This document shows positions 9,961-20,192 of a stretch of DNA of 48,386 bases, piece after piece. Position 1 is the stretch's first letter, and each line of letters opens with the position of its first letter. Origin of the DNA: Planctomyces sp. (lineage in GTDB: Bacteria > Planctomycetota > Planctomycetia > Planctomycetales > Planctomycetaceae); the NCBI GenBank assembly GCA_005791255.1, contig SXXK01000063.1, forward strand, positions 1 to 48,386. The letters are read 5' to 3'. The notes beneath the pieces were generated by a model. The model was not told the origin of the DNA. It made no database searches and saw nothing but the letters and a program-made list of their open reading frames with translations. A program made the position numbers and the translations under genes.

Positions 9961-10398
9961 CGTCACGAAACTTCGGCCGGCCACCAGGGCCGCGTGGTTG
10001 AATGAGCAAAAGGATGCGAAACGATACGGCTCGGGGCAGATTCGCTGGCCCACAGAATTCGCAGATGCACACCTCCGGTCAGTGACAACGCCCATGGCGC
10101 GTCGGAACCCCCACAATGCAGGCAGTCCGAGTGTCGCCCTTCGCGGCTTCGCGGCCCCGCATGAGCCAGACAGTGCCGACAAAATCGGCGGCACAAACGA
10201 CGCAAGTTATTTCACAGAAGGCCCTTACAGCAGACACCGCCAGCAACCAACGGGGCTGACGGGAGTTTTCAACGGCAGGTTGCGCAGGAAATCGCCAGCA
10301 GATCTTGCAGAAATCACGGGAATTCAGGATTGTTACGCTCATACGAGTCGTCGCTGCGAACAAGATGCAGCGGCCCTTACTTACGGAGATCTGCAGTC

Positions 10399-10707
10399 AT
10401 GGCCGCCAAGTCCAACATTCCGCGTTTCAAAATCGGCGAAAGCGTTTACCGCGTGGAATGGAAAAAAGATGTTCCGTTCATCGCAGAATACAAGGTGCGG
10501 GAAGTCACAACCGGGGCTTTCACGGCGGATAACAAAGCGGGCAAGCCTGAAGAGTTTGCCGGCAAGACCGTACTGCCGCTGTTCGCCACCACCACCGCTG
10601 AAGCCGTTGACCTTGCATTTGAAGCCATTGCCAAACAGGTGGTGAAGGACAAGTCCAACATCGCGTCACAATTGAAGATGGCTGTACGACTGGGGCAGTT
10701 GACCTAG
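10399..10707 (+). CDS. Small hypothetical protein (102 aa)
   Basis: ATG at 10399: MAAKSNIPRFKIGESVYRVEWKKDVPFIAEYKVREVTTGAFTADNK...; no recognised family. Confidence 0.6.
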   Translation: MAAKSNIPRFKIGESVYRVEWKKDVPFIAEYKVREVTTGAFTADNKAGKPEEFAGKTVLPLFATTTAEAVDLAFEAIAKQVVKDKSNIASQLKMAVRLGQLT

Positions 10708-10712
10708 TGGTT

Positions 10713-10744
10713 TCCCGGGAGGGCGAAGTTCCTGCTGAGCCACA
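10713..10744. repeat. Interspersed repeat copy 1: CGGGAGGGCGAAGTTCCTGCTGAGCCACA
   Basis: Near-identical to the copy at 10843-10876. Confidence 0.75.
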
Positions 10745-10842
10745 CGACTCCGCTTCAATCCACAGACACAAAGCCCGGCGACCCGCACAACCTCAGCGCT
10801 CTCTGTGCCTCTGTGGATAAGAAACGCCTCCGCCTCCCATCC

Positions 10843-10876
10843 ATCGGGAGGGCGAAGCTCCCGCTGAGCCGCAGCA
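10843..10876. repeat. Interspersed repeat copy 2: CGGGAGGGCGAAGCTCCCGCTGAGCCGCA
   Basis: Matches copy 1 over about 29 nt with few substitutions; GGGAG...CTCCC hairpin potential. Confidence 0.75.
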
Positions 10877-10974
10877 CAGCAACACAATCCGGATACGGGT
10901 GACTGCTTTCAAGGATGCACCTGAGCAGCTTCCCGCCAGTTCCAAACACGCAGGCGCCCTGCCAACACACAAAA

Positions 10975-11003
10975 ACATCGGTCAGCACCCGAGAGTGCTG
11001 ACC
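10975..11003 (-). terminator. Putative intrinsic terminator (minus strand) downstream of the PEP-CTERM gene
   Basis: Perfect 9-bp stem GGTCAGCAC/GTGCTGACC, 6-nt loop; on the minus strand followed by gatgtttttgtgtg. Confidence 0.45.
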
Positions 11004-11211
11004 GGTGAGGAACATGCAGGCAGTGCAGCCGGCGTTCCCAATAAACGGCAACGGCAGGACCGGAGCCCAAACAGGCTGCTGTACAACCATGCTGCCCCGC
11101 CACAGTCATCCGCCAGCCGGATGTACCTCCGCAGCGGCAGACACGCAGCGTCAGACATATCCAACGCAGTCCTGCAAGTTCACGGCACCCTGCCTTGCAT
11201 CAGCCGGTCCG

Positions 11212-12036
11212 TCAGGTCGCTGCCAAAACCTGTTCGCGTTTCATGTTCCGTTTGCGGTACACGACGACGCTTAAGCCAAGCCCGATAAACCCGAAAACCA
11301 TCGAGCAAGGTTCAGGGACACTTGTACTGACACAACAAAGCTCCACCTCAACGCTGTAGGCATTCGTAGTAAATGGCAGCGCCGTATTAAGAATCGCATT
11401 TCCACCGGAGTCCACAAACGAATAACTCGCCAATAAAGAATTGAGAGGATTGTATACAATCATCATTCCGGAAATGTTATTGCTTGTGTGGGTGGAAAAA
11501 TTATACTCCGTCAACGGAGTACCAGCGGCAAATGGATCATAGTCTCCGAGAAACCACGACGTGGTGCCCGTTTTCTGTGTGAACAGCGCAATTGTCACTG
11601 GAAGTACGCCGCTGTTGGCTACTTCAAGTGCCACACCTGAAGCCGCGATGCCTCCGGTGATCCCAAACTGATACTCGAGTGCAAGCTGGCCGTTGCCCTC
11701 GTTGGCAAGAGTATCATGCGACTGGAAGAACAGGTGCTGCTCCGGCCCCGCGGACTGCGTAAATCCTTCCGAATACGGACGGCCACTGAACGCAGGTGAA
11801 GCATATGGCTGAGAAACCGTAGCGGTCCGACTGACGATCCCGTAGACCGCAGGGTCGGGGCTGTTGCCTGGGGCGTCATAAATATTCGCGTCAAACTGCG
11901 AAGTTGGCTGGAATGCCGGTGTATTGCTGGTTTTTACATTCACCGGCGAAGTCCACATGTCAAGGACACCCGCACTGGCATGCGCCGGCCATATCAGGTT
12001 CGCAACGCCCATCGCCGTAATAATGGCTGTCGTCAC
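11212..12036 (-). CDS. PEP-CTERM sorting-signal protein (secreted/exopolysaccharide-associated)
   Basis: C-terminus VPEPCSMVFGFIGLGLSVVVYRKRNMKREQ: VPEP + hydrophobic segment + basic cluster; N-terminal signal peptide TTAIITAMGVANLIWPAHASA. Confidence 0.8.
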   Translation of the reverse strand: MTTAIITAMGVANLIWPAHASAGVLDMWTSPVNVKTSNTPAFQPTSQFDANIYDAPGNSPDPAVYGIVSRTATVSQPYASPAFSGRPYSEGFTQSAGPEQHLFFQSHDTLANEGNGQLALEYQFGITGGIAASGVALEVANSGVLPVTIALFTQKTGTTSWFLGDYDPFAAGTPLTEYNFSTHTSNNISGMMIVYNPLNSLLASYSFVDSGGNAILNTALPFTTNAYSVEVELCCVSTSVPEPCSMVFGFIGLGLSVVVYRKRNMKREQVLAAT

Positions 12037-12929
12037 GAATCAAATACGCATCATTGTCGATACTTTCCCAAAGGGTGAAAAGGGGCGATGCGTTGGGCAT
12101 CCCTTGCCACGCCAGACTACCGACCGAGCAGTCAATAGCGAGGTCCATTCTGGTTTTATGGGGATTTAGCGGTTTTTAAATTAAGAATTAAATGTGGCTC
12201 AGCGCAAAAATCGACCGCTTACACGGCTGTCTCACAAATTGAACTTACCATAAATCCTGAACTTTGGCAGATTTCTCGCGGCTGACCCACACAGACACAC
12301 AGAGCCCCACGCAAACCGCACCACCTCCCCGCCCTCTGAGCCTCTGTGGTGACACAAACGTAACCGTACACCACAACCACGAGTTCAGGTGACGGCAAAT
12401 GGCCTGCCGCATCAAAGCCGTCACCCAGTCGGATTCGGCTGCCCAATGGGGTCCGCATTTTCTGCCAGAAGCAGAGTCAGCAACGATCGAAACAGTGGTC
12501 AGTGCTGTTGGACGGCTGGCAAATGGCACCGCAGGCCGAAACCAGAAATTCTGCGATCGTGAAGACAAAGTCACATGCTGGCATTTCCGACTCACCGGCC
12601 GATTGACTTTGGCACGCAGCCGGCAGATTTTCACAAGAGCCTTGATGCGGTCACACACGTTATCACGTCGTTGCCTCGAAGCTCAGCCATCCTCGGTTCG
12701 TGCGAACGTACCGCACGGAAGGGCGTCGGGACACCTTCAACCGCACCTGCCTGCCCCGAGTACAGAATCGCCCCGGCAACGCGAAAAAACAAAACGCCCG
12801 GTGAGCGTCGCAAGGTACAGATCGTGTGCCGCAGGCCGCCGGCCGAGGTGTCTCGGACGCCTTCAGCACGGCTGTGGTTGCGGCCCCAACCCATATGACT
12901 GCGCTGTGCGGTGACGAGAAAGCACGCTG

Positions 12930-12995
12930 AACGAATCAAATTCCAACCCCAAAAATTCGTGCTCATTCGTGTCCATTCGTGGTTCAAATACCCCC
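12930..12995. repeat. Dispersed intergenic repeat containing attcgtgctcattcgtgtccattcgtggttcaaa
   Basis: Internal reiteration of attcgtg; reverse-strand pseudo-translation NHEWTRMSTNF is characteristic of this dispersed motif. Confidence 0.6.
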
Positions 12996-13284
12996 CGCCT
13001 TCCTGCCACTTTCCACTCCGCCGCCTTTGATTTTTGAAACCCGGTTTCGTACACTCTGTTCCCGTCGCCTGCAATCTCGGCGGTTCGTTTGCACCGCACT
13101 GTGGTACAGATGAATCACAAACATCGCGTTTTGCAGGCAGGGGCTTGGTCTGGAATGCTCGCGCTACGGAAAGCAAAAGCACAGGACAGCGTCATTATCC
13201 GGCGCAGCAGGCAACCCCTCGCTGCCACCGATCCCACCGTCACTCACCGAAATACCCACGCCACCAACCCAAAGGCCTCCTCCC

Positions 13285-14625
13285 ATGCCCCGCTCACAGC
13301 AGTCCCGCCGCAGCTTTCTGACCCGCTCCTCAGCAGTGCTCGCTGCTGCCACCGCTTCCGCCGCGTTCCCCTGGTCTGCCAAAGCCTTCGCCAATACCAT
13401 GGCCGTGGATCGACCGCGAGTCGGCTGTATCGGACTGGGTGGCATGGGTCGCGGGGATGCTCACGGTCACCGCAGCTTCGGTGACATCATCGCTCTCTGT
13501 GACGTCGATGAAAGCCAGGCTGCCAAAGCCAACGAAGACCCAAACATCGGGGCCGGCAAGGCAGATCTCTGTACCGATTACCGCAAAGTCCTGGAACGCC
13601 CCGATATCGATGTCGTCAGCATCGTGACTCCCGACCACTGGCACGTCAAAATTGCCATCGAAGCACTCATCGCCGGAAAGCACGTCTTCTGCCAGAAACC
13701 ACTCACGCTGACGCTCGAAGAAAACCAGCTGATCCGCAACGCCTGCCGCAAGTACAGTGACCGAGTCTTCTTCATTGGTACTCAGCAGCGCAGTGACCAG
13801 GAACGATTCCTCCGCGCTGTCAACATGGTGCGCCGCGGACTGATCGGAGACGTCCAAAAGGTTACCGTCGGGATCAACGGTGGCGATGTCGGCGGGCCAT
13901 TCCAGAAATCCGATCCCCCGGCCAATCTCAACTGGGATATGTGGCTCGGTCAGGCTCCCAAAGTCGATTACATCAAGGAACGCTGCCACAACACCGTCCG
14001 CTGGTGGTACGAATACTCGGGCGGCAAGTTCACCGACTGGGGTGCTCACCACGTCGATATCTCGCTGTGGGCCGCCGGACTTGATCAGGAAGGCACCGGC
14101 CCCGTCGAAGTTGACGGCACCGACGCCAAACATCCCGTGCCATTCAAGGATGGTTACCCGGAACAGGATGACCGCTTCAACTCGGCCCACGATTTCAACG
14201 TCATCGCGAAATTCGCCGGTGGCATGGAAATGCACATCACCAGTCGCGGCGATAACGGCATCCTCTTCGAAGGTTCAAAAGGTCGCTTCTTCGTCAACCG
14301 GGGCAAAATCACCGGTCAGCCCATTGAAGAAAACTGGGACAAGGATCAGTTCGGCCCGGAACAACTGCAGGAACTCTACAAAGGCAAACCGTTCGAAGGA
14401 CACAAAAACAACTTCTATCGCTGCCTGGCTGAAGGTGGCCTGCCCGTGTCCGATGTGTATTCCCACGTCCAGACTATGAACACCTGCCATCTCGCTGTCA
14501 TCGCTGCTCGGCTGAATCGCGTCATCAAATGGGATGCGAAAGCCGAGAAAATTACCGGTGATGATCAGGCCGCATCGTTCTTCGCCAGAACGCCGCGGGC
14601 AGGTTTCGAAATCGCACGAGTGTGA
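13285..14625 (+). CDS. Gfo/Idh/MocA family oxidoreductase with Tat-like leader
   Basis: RRSFLTRSSAVLAAATASAAFPWSAKA leader; VGCIGLGGMGRGDAHGH...ALCDVD; VSIVTPDHWHVKIAIEALIAGKHVFCQKPLTLTLEE. Confidence 0.93.
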   Translation: MPRSQQSRRSFLTRSSAVLAAATASAAFPWSAKAFANTMAVDRPRVGCIGLGGMGRGDAHGHRSFGDIIALCDVDESQAAKANEDPNIGAGKADLCTDYRKVLERPDIDVVSIVTPDHWHVKIAIEALIAGKHVFCQKPLTLTLEENQLIRNACRKYSDRVFFIGTQQRSDQERFLRAVNMVRRGLIGDVQKVTVGINGGDVGGPFQKSDPPANLNWDMWLGQAPKVDYIKERCHNTVRWWYEYSGGKFTDWGAHHVDISLWAAGLDQEGTGPVEVDGTDAKHPVPFKDGYPEQDDRFNSAHDFNVIAKFAGGMEMHITSRGDNGILFEGSKGRFFVNRGKITGQPIEENWDKDQFGPEQLQELYKGKPFEGHKNNFYRCLAEGGLPVSDVYSHVQTMNTCHLAVIAARLNRVIKWDAKAEKITGDDQAASFFARTPRAGFEIARV

Positions 14626-14687
14626 GCAGACCGGTGCCGGCACCAGAACCCGCTCGTCATTTCCGGCCGGATCCGCCAGGAAGCAGC

Positions 14688-15224
14688 ATGCACCCAACAG
14701 CCTCGGCCTCCGGTGACAAACTGTCACCGGAGCCTGGTGGAGCACAGCCGGCTGCATTCGTTCCTGCAGCTGAACAAATCCATCCGGCATGGTTGCTTGT
14801 CATGTTCACGGCATGGTTCGGAACCATCGTCGGCGGGATGCTGTTCGGACTGCTGATCGGCATCATGCCGTTCCTGATCCTGGGTCCGCTGGCTGCCATC
14901 ACCGGGATCTATGGTGCCTTCCTCGGGCTGCTTTGCACGACGATTGTCAGTCTGCCACTGTCCCTCATCTGCACGGGAATCGTCCGGCTGCTCGCCCCCA
15001 CAATGCGGACTCGCGGAAACTACGTCATTGCGGCCGCCATCAGTGGATTTCTGTCCGGATTTCTCTGCTTCACCGGCATCTGGAGACTGCAGCCAATGGC
15101 ACTGCTCCCGGGTTTCCTCGGAGCCTTCACAGCCGGCATCTCCGTCCTGACCACGGCCCGCAACAACATCGTTTCTGCCCCCGCACCACCTCCGGTTTCC
15201 ACCTGGGGTGATCTCGAACAGTAG
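14688..15224 (+). CDS. Hypothetical integral membrane protein
   Basis: ORF 14622..15224; ATG at 14688 is one plausible start; several hydrophobic segments (LLVMFTAWFGTIVGGMLFGLLIGIMPFLILGPLAAITGIYGAFLGLL). Confidence 0.6.
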   Translation: MHPTASASGDKLSPEPGGAQPAAFVPAAEQIHPAWLLVMFTAWFGTIVGGMLFGLLIGIMPFLILGPLAAITGIYGAFLGLLCTTIVSLPLSLICTGIVRLLAPTMRTRGNYVIAAAISGFLSGFLCFTGIWRLQPMALLPGFLGAFTAGISVLTTARNNIVSAPAPPPVSTWGDLEQ

Positions 15225-15360
15225 ATTCCTCACGAAAATCCGCAAAGCCCGGGGAATCCGCCAACTGGCGTACCCGCGGTATTTTCAGCCGGACGGTCAG
15301 CCGATACCCTGTCCCTGTGCGGACTCGTCGCCTGACAACTCGCCACATTGGAAGCATCCC

Positions 15361-18300
15361 ATGCATCCGCAGCAGTTTGTGTGTTTCCTCCTGACTTTGC
15401 CGGTCGCCTGCCTGTTCCCGCTGCACTGCTGTGCCGGAAGTGCCGACGATACGGTCGATTTCAACCGCGATGTGCGACCGATACTGGCCAATCACTGCTG
15501 GTCCTGCCACGGTCGCGATGAAGCCTCCCGCAAGGCTGGTCTGCGACTGGATACTCGCGAAGCGGCCCTCGCTGCCGGTGACAGCGGCCAGCCGGCCCTG
15601 GTGCCCGGGCAGCCCGCTGCCAGTGCACTGCTGCAGCGCATTCACGCGACTGACTCCGACGAAATCATGCCGCCGCCCGAATTCCGCAAGCCTCTCTCCG
15701 ACCGCCAAAAATCCGTCCTGCAGAACTGGATTCGCCAGGGTGCTCATTACGCAGACCACTGGGCCTTCATCCCGCCGCAGCGACCGCCGCTTCCCGCTGT
15801 CCGCCCTTCGAACTGGCCGGTCAGCGACGTGGACCTGTTCGTTCTGCACAGGCTGCAGCAGGAGGGCCTGCAGCCGGCAGCCCCCGCACCGCCGCTGATG
15901 TGGCTCCGCCGCGCCTCACTGGACCTCACCGGAATTTCGCCCTCGCCCGCCGAACAGCAGCAGTTTCTGGATGAAGTCAGGCAGCAGGGTCTGCTCACAG
16001 CCAAATCGCTGGCGGCCGATCGCATGCTGCAGTCCGACCGCTGCGCCGAACGACTGGCCATGCAGTGGCTGGATGCCGCACGCTACGCCGATACCAATGG
16101 TTACAACAACGACGAAATGCGCACGATGTGGCCTTGGCGCGACTGGGTCATCGAAGCCTTCCGCTCCGGCATGCCCTGGGACCAGTTTCTCATCGAACAG
16201 CTGGCCGGCGATCTGCTGCCGGAAGCCACCGTCAGTCAAAAGGTCGCCACCGGATTCATTCGCAATCACGTACTGACCACCGAAGGCGGCGTGATTGAAG
16301 ACGAGTATCACTGGGAGTACGTCGCGGATCGCATTCACACGACCTCGACTGTCTTCCTTGGACTGTCCCTGCAGTGCGCCCGCTGTCATGATCACAAGTA
16401 CGATCCTTTTTCTCAGCGCGATTACTACCGCCTGGCCGGTTTCTTCAACAATGTCCCGGACCGCATCGTCTCATACAGCCAGGGCCGCATGGCCGAGCCG
16501 CTGCTGAAGGTGCCCTCCAAAGCTCAGACAGCGGAACTTGAACAGCTGGCTCAGCGGGAAACCGAACTGCAGAACCTGCTGGCAGCCCGCACAACCGCCG
16601 TCGCTGCCGACGCCGATGCCTGGGCTGCCGGTCTGTCCGAACAGCAACTGGCCGAAATGGAACTCGCCGGACTCGCTCACACCTTCTCACTCGATGAAGC
16701 CGACGGAGACTTCCCGGACAGCCACGGACGCTCGGCCCCGGCCGTCCTGCACGGCAGTCGCAGCAGTGTGCCCGGACACAGCGGAAACGCCCTCCAGTTC
16801 TCCGGCAGCACCTGGCTCGCAGCGCCTGACGTCGGCGACTTTGAAGCCGATCAGCCCTTCACTGCCGCGGCGTGGATTCGCACAGCCGCCGGCTCCGGAG
16901 GCACCGTGTTCAGTCGCATGGATGATGCCGCCGCGTATCGCGGCTATGACTTCATCGTCGAAGGCGGGCGACTCAATGCCCACTTCGTCGACCACTGGCC
17001 CGACAAAGGCTGCAAAGTTTCCACCGCAGCCGTGCTTAAGCCGCAGCAGTGGCACCACGTAACTCTGGTCTGGCAGGGCCGCCGACGCGCTGCAGGAATT
17101 CGCATCTATGTCGACGGCGTACCGCAGACGCTGCAGGTTGACAACGATGGCGAAGTTGCCGGATCGCTCAGAACAGCGAAACCCTTCCATATCGGTCGCC
17201 GCCAGAACTCCGTGCCCTTCACCGGCACAATCGATGACGTGCGGATCTTCAGCCGGGCTCTGTCTGACGACGATGTCCGCAGACTGGCCGACGGAAAAAC
17301 ACTTTCCGGCATTCGCGAAATTGTACTGACAGCCGCCGCACGTCGCTCCGCCGAACAGAGTGCCGAACTGCAGCGATTTTGGGTCGAACACATCGATACC
17401 GAATCACGCAGCTGGCGCACCGAACTGGCCGCCATCGGACCGCGCCGTGCTGCCATCGAGCAGCAGATTCCGCAAACTATGGTCATGCAGGAACAGACTC
17501 CCCGCCGACCCTCATACATCCTGAACCGCGGACAGTATGACCAGCGTGGCGAGCAGGTAGCGGCCGGCATCCCCGCGGTATTCGCAGCCACCCTGAACAC
17601 CATCGACACAGGTGCCGCTCAGACCGAACCAACGCGACTGGATTTTGCCCGCTGGCTGGTCAGCCCGCAGAATCCGCTGACCGCCCGGGTCACCGTCAAT
17701 CGCTGGTGGGAAATGCTGTTCGGTAACGGACTGGTAGAAACCACCGAAGACTTCGGAATCCAGGGTGCCCTGCCCTCGCACCCTGAACTGCTGGACTGGC
17801 TGGCCTGTGAACTGCAGTCCTCGGGCTGGAACCAGAAGCACATGCTGAAAAGCATGGTGCTTTCCGCCACATACGGACAAACCTCGGATGTCAGCCCGGA
17901 ACTGCTGGAACGTGATCCGCGAAATCTCCTGCTCGCCCGTTCCAGTCGCATGCGACTGCCCGCCGAAATGCTCCGCGACAATGCCCTGGCCGCATCCGTA
18001 CTGCTCAACCCCGCCATCGGCGGCCCCAGTGCCAAACCGTGGCAGCCGGAAGGCCTGTGGGAAGATGTGTCGGTCGAACGCCGCGAAAAATATCAGCCGG
18101 ATCCAGGTGACGGTATCTATCGACGCAGCATGTACACTTTCTGGAAACGCACCTGCCCGCCTCCCGCCATGACCGTCTTCGATGCCCCGGATCGCGAAAC
18201 CTGCCTCGTACGACGTTCCCGCACGAATACCCCCCTGCAGGCGCTGGTACTGCTCAATGACCCGACTTACGTCGAAGCCGCCAGAAAACTGGCAGAACGC

Positions 18301-18573
18301 GTTCTGCTGGCGAACACGGACGACAGCGCGCGAATCGACCTCGCGGTCCGCATCGTGCTCGCACGCCCGCCCGGACCCGCCGAACAGCAGGAACTGCGGC
18401 AACTGGTTGACGTCGGACGAAAACACTTTGCTGCAGAACCCGCCGCCGCTGCAGAGCTCAGAAAAGTCGGACGCGCTGTCGCGGACCCCCGCATCCCCGA
18501 CGACGAACTGGCGGCATGGAGCTCCGCAATGAGCGTCCTGCTCAATCTTGATGAAGCCATTACCCGACCCTGA
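15361..18573 (+). CDS. Planctomycete cytochrome (PSCyt1)-DUF1549-LamG-like-DUF1553 protein
   Basis: Start [69 protein letters not shown]; LamG-like [10 protein letters not shown]...[10 protein letters not shown]...[21 protein letters not shown]1553 [37 protein letters not shown]. Confidence 0.92.
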   Translation: MHPQQFVCFLLTLPVACLFPLHCCAGSADDTVDFNRDVRPILANHCWSCHGRDEASRKAGLRLDTREAALAAGDSGQPALVPGQPAASALLQRIHATDSDEIMPPPEFRKPLSDRQKSVLQNWIRQGAHYADHWAFIPPQRPPLPAVRPSNWPVSDVDLFVLHRLQQEGLQPAAPAPPLMWLRRASLDLTGISPSPAEQQQFLDEVRQQGLLTAKSLAADRMLQSDRCAERLAMQWLDAARYADTNGYNNDEMRTMWPWRDWVIEAFRSGMPWDQFLIEQLAGDLLPEATVSQKVATGFIRNHVLTTEGGVIEDEYHWEYVADRIHTTSTVFLGLSLQCARCHDHKYDPFSQRDYYRLAGFFNNVPDRIVSYSQGRMAEPLLKVPSKAQTAELEQLAQRETELQNLLAARTTAVAADADAWAAGLSEQQLAEMELAGLAHTFSLDEADGDFPDSHGRSAPAVLHGSRSSVPGHSGNALQFSGSTWLAAPDVGDFEADQPFTAAAWIRTAAGSGGTVFSRMDDAAAYRGYDFIVEGGRLNAHFVDHWPDKGCKVSTAAVLKPQQWHHVTLVWQGRRRAAGIRIYVDGVPQTLQVDNDGEVAGSLRTAKPFHIGRRQNSVPFTGTIDDVRIFSRALSDDDVRRLADGKTLSGIREIVLTAAARRSAEQSAELQRFWVEHIDTESRSWRTELAAIGPRRAAIEQQIPQTMVMQEQTPRRPSYILNRGQYDQRGEQVAAGIPAVFAATLNTIDTGAAQTEPTRLDFARWLVSPQNPLTARVTVNRWWEMLFGNGLVETTEDFGIQGALPSHPELLDWLACELQSSGWNQKHMLKSMVLSATYGQTSDVSPELLERDPRNLLLARSSRMRLPAEMLRDNALAASVLLNPAIGGPSAKPWQPEGLWEDVSVERREKYQPDPGDGIYRRSMYTFWKRTCPPPAMTVFDAPDRETCLVRRSRTNTPLQALVLLNDPTYVEAARKLAERVLLANTDDSARIDLAVRIVLARPPGPAEQQELRQLVDVGRKHFAAEPAAAAELRKVGRAVADPRIPDDELAAWSSAMSVLLNLDEAITRP

Positions 18574-18610
18574 CAGCCTTCAATCATCCTCCGATCACAG
18601 GGAATCAACC

Positions 18611-20014
18611 ATGCCGGATCCGTCAGGTCTCTGTCGACGAGCCTTACTGCGTCTGCCTGCGGGAACTGCAGCAGTCGCAGCCCTGCTGAACCAGTCCGCA
18701 CAGGCTGAACAGGCATCGCACTTCGCACCCCGGGCGAAACGCGTTGTGTATCTGTTTCAGTCCGGAGGACCCTCGCATCTGGAACTGCTCGACGAAAAAC
18801 CAGGACTCCGCAAACTGCACGGAACTGAACTGCCTGATTCCATCCGTCGCGGACAGCGGCTGACCGGAATGACGTCCGGGCAAAGCAGCTTCCCCGTCGT
18901 CGCTCCGAAATTCGGCTTCCGCACTCACGGCCAGTGCGGACTGCGAATCAGCGAACTGCTGCCGCACACCGGCGCCATCGCCGATCAGCTGTGTGTGATT
19001 CGGTCCATGCATACCGAAGCCATCAACCACGACCCGGCCATCACGCTGATCCAGACCGGGTCGCAGCAACCCGGTCGACCCTCACTTGGCGCGTGGGCCA
19101 GCTACGGACTGGGCAGCGAAGCTGAAGACCTGCCTGCCTTCATCGTCATGATTTCTCACGGCAGCGGCCGTGACGCCAATCAGGGACTGCTGGAACGCCT
19201 GTGGGGCAGCGGCTTTCTGCCCTCCAGCCATCAGGGTGTCAAACTGCGCGGCAGCGGTGACCCGGTGCTCTACCTGTCCGATCCTCCGGGGATCAGCCGC
19301 GATTTTCGTCGCACCATGCTCAACAGTGTCTCGTCCCTCAACCAGCAGCATCTGCAGCAGTCCGGCGATCCGGAAATTGCCGCCCGCATCGCCCAGTACG
19401 AAATGGCGTTCCGCATGCAGGCTTCCGTTCCGGACCTCATCGACATGTCACAGGAGTCTGAGTCCACCTTTCAGATGTACGGCGACGAATCACGCAAACC
19501 CGGCACGTTTGCCGCCAACTGCCTGCTGGCACGCCGACTGCTGGAACGCGGAGTCCGCTTCGTGCAGTTGTTTCATCGCGGCTGGGATCAGCACGGCGGA
19601 CTGCCGACAAATCTGCCCAAACAGTGCCACGATATTGACCAGCCTCAGGCAGCTCTCATTCGCGATCTGCAGCAGCGCGGACTGCTCGAAGACACTCTGG
19701 TCGTCTGGGGCGGAGAATTCGGGCGCACCGTCTACGGTCAGGGAGGACTGCAGGCTGACTACGGACGCGATCACCACGGTCGCTGCTTTTCCGTCTGGCT
19801 GGCCGGCGGTGGCATTCAGGGCGGCATAACGCTCGGGCAGACCGACGACTACGGCTACAATATCGAAGCCGATCCCGTGCATATTCACGATCTGAACGCC
19901 ACCATCCTGCACTGCCTCGGGATGGATCACCAGCGGCTGACGTTCCGCTTTCAGGGACGCGACTACCGCCTGACAGACGTGCACGGAAACCTTGTGAAAC
20001 AGATCCTCTCATGA
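18611..20014 (+). CDS. DUF1501 domain-containing protein
   Basis: [72 protein letters not shown] are DUF1501 hallmarks. Confidence 0.93.
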   Translation: MPDPSGLCRRALLRLPAGTAAVAALLNQSAQAEQASHFAPRAKRVVYLFQSGGPSHLELLDEKPGLRKLHGTELPDSIRRGQRLTGMTSGQSSFPVVAPKFGFRTHGQCGLRISELLPHTGAIADQLCVIRSMHTEAINHDPAITLIQTGSQQPGRPSLGAWASYGLGSEAEDLPAFIVMISHGSGRDANQGLLERLWGSGFLPSSHQGVKLRGSGDPVLYLSDPPGISRDFRRTMLNSVSSLNQQHLQQSGDPEIAARIAQYEMAFRMQASVPDLIDMSQESESTFQMYGDESRKPGTFAANCLLARRLLERGVRFVQLFHRGWDQHGGLPTNLPKQCHDIDQPQAALIRDLQQRGLLEDTLVVWGGEFGRTVYGQGGLQADYGRDHHGRCFSVWLAGGGIQGGITLGQTDDYGYNIEADPVHIHDLNATILHCLGMDHQRLTFRFQGRDYRLTDVHGNLVKQILS

Positions 20015-20192
20015 CTCCCGGAACCAGTAATCGCCCGACTTTCCAGCCTTTTTCCGCATGACTCAGACAAAACTGTCCGTCATAATTTTCAGCGTGCACT
20101 GCACAGGCTCTGCCTGTTGCGGTCCCGCCCGCCCAACACTCCCTGGCCCGCCCGCTCTCCCGGCCCGTGACCGTTCCCCTGCGAAAGCTTCC

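Noticed and set aside
12399-13182. Overlapping ORFs of 171 aa (+) and 183 aa (-) in the intergenic mosaic
   Set aside because: Each contains repeat-derived peptides (e.g. NHEWTRMSTNF) and neither shows coherent domain sequence.
13330-14235. 301-aa minus-strand ORF opposite the Gfo/Idh/MocA gene
   Set aside because: Antisense shadow ORF; the forward frame has clear Rossmann and family motifs.
17512-18426. 304-aa minus-strand ORF opposite DUF1553
   Set aside because: Antisense to a supported CDS and lacks recognisable motifs.
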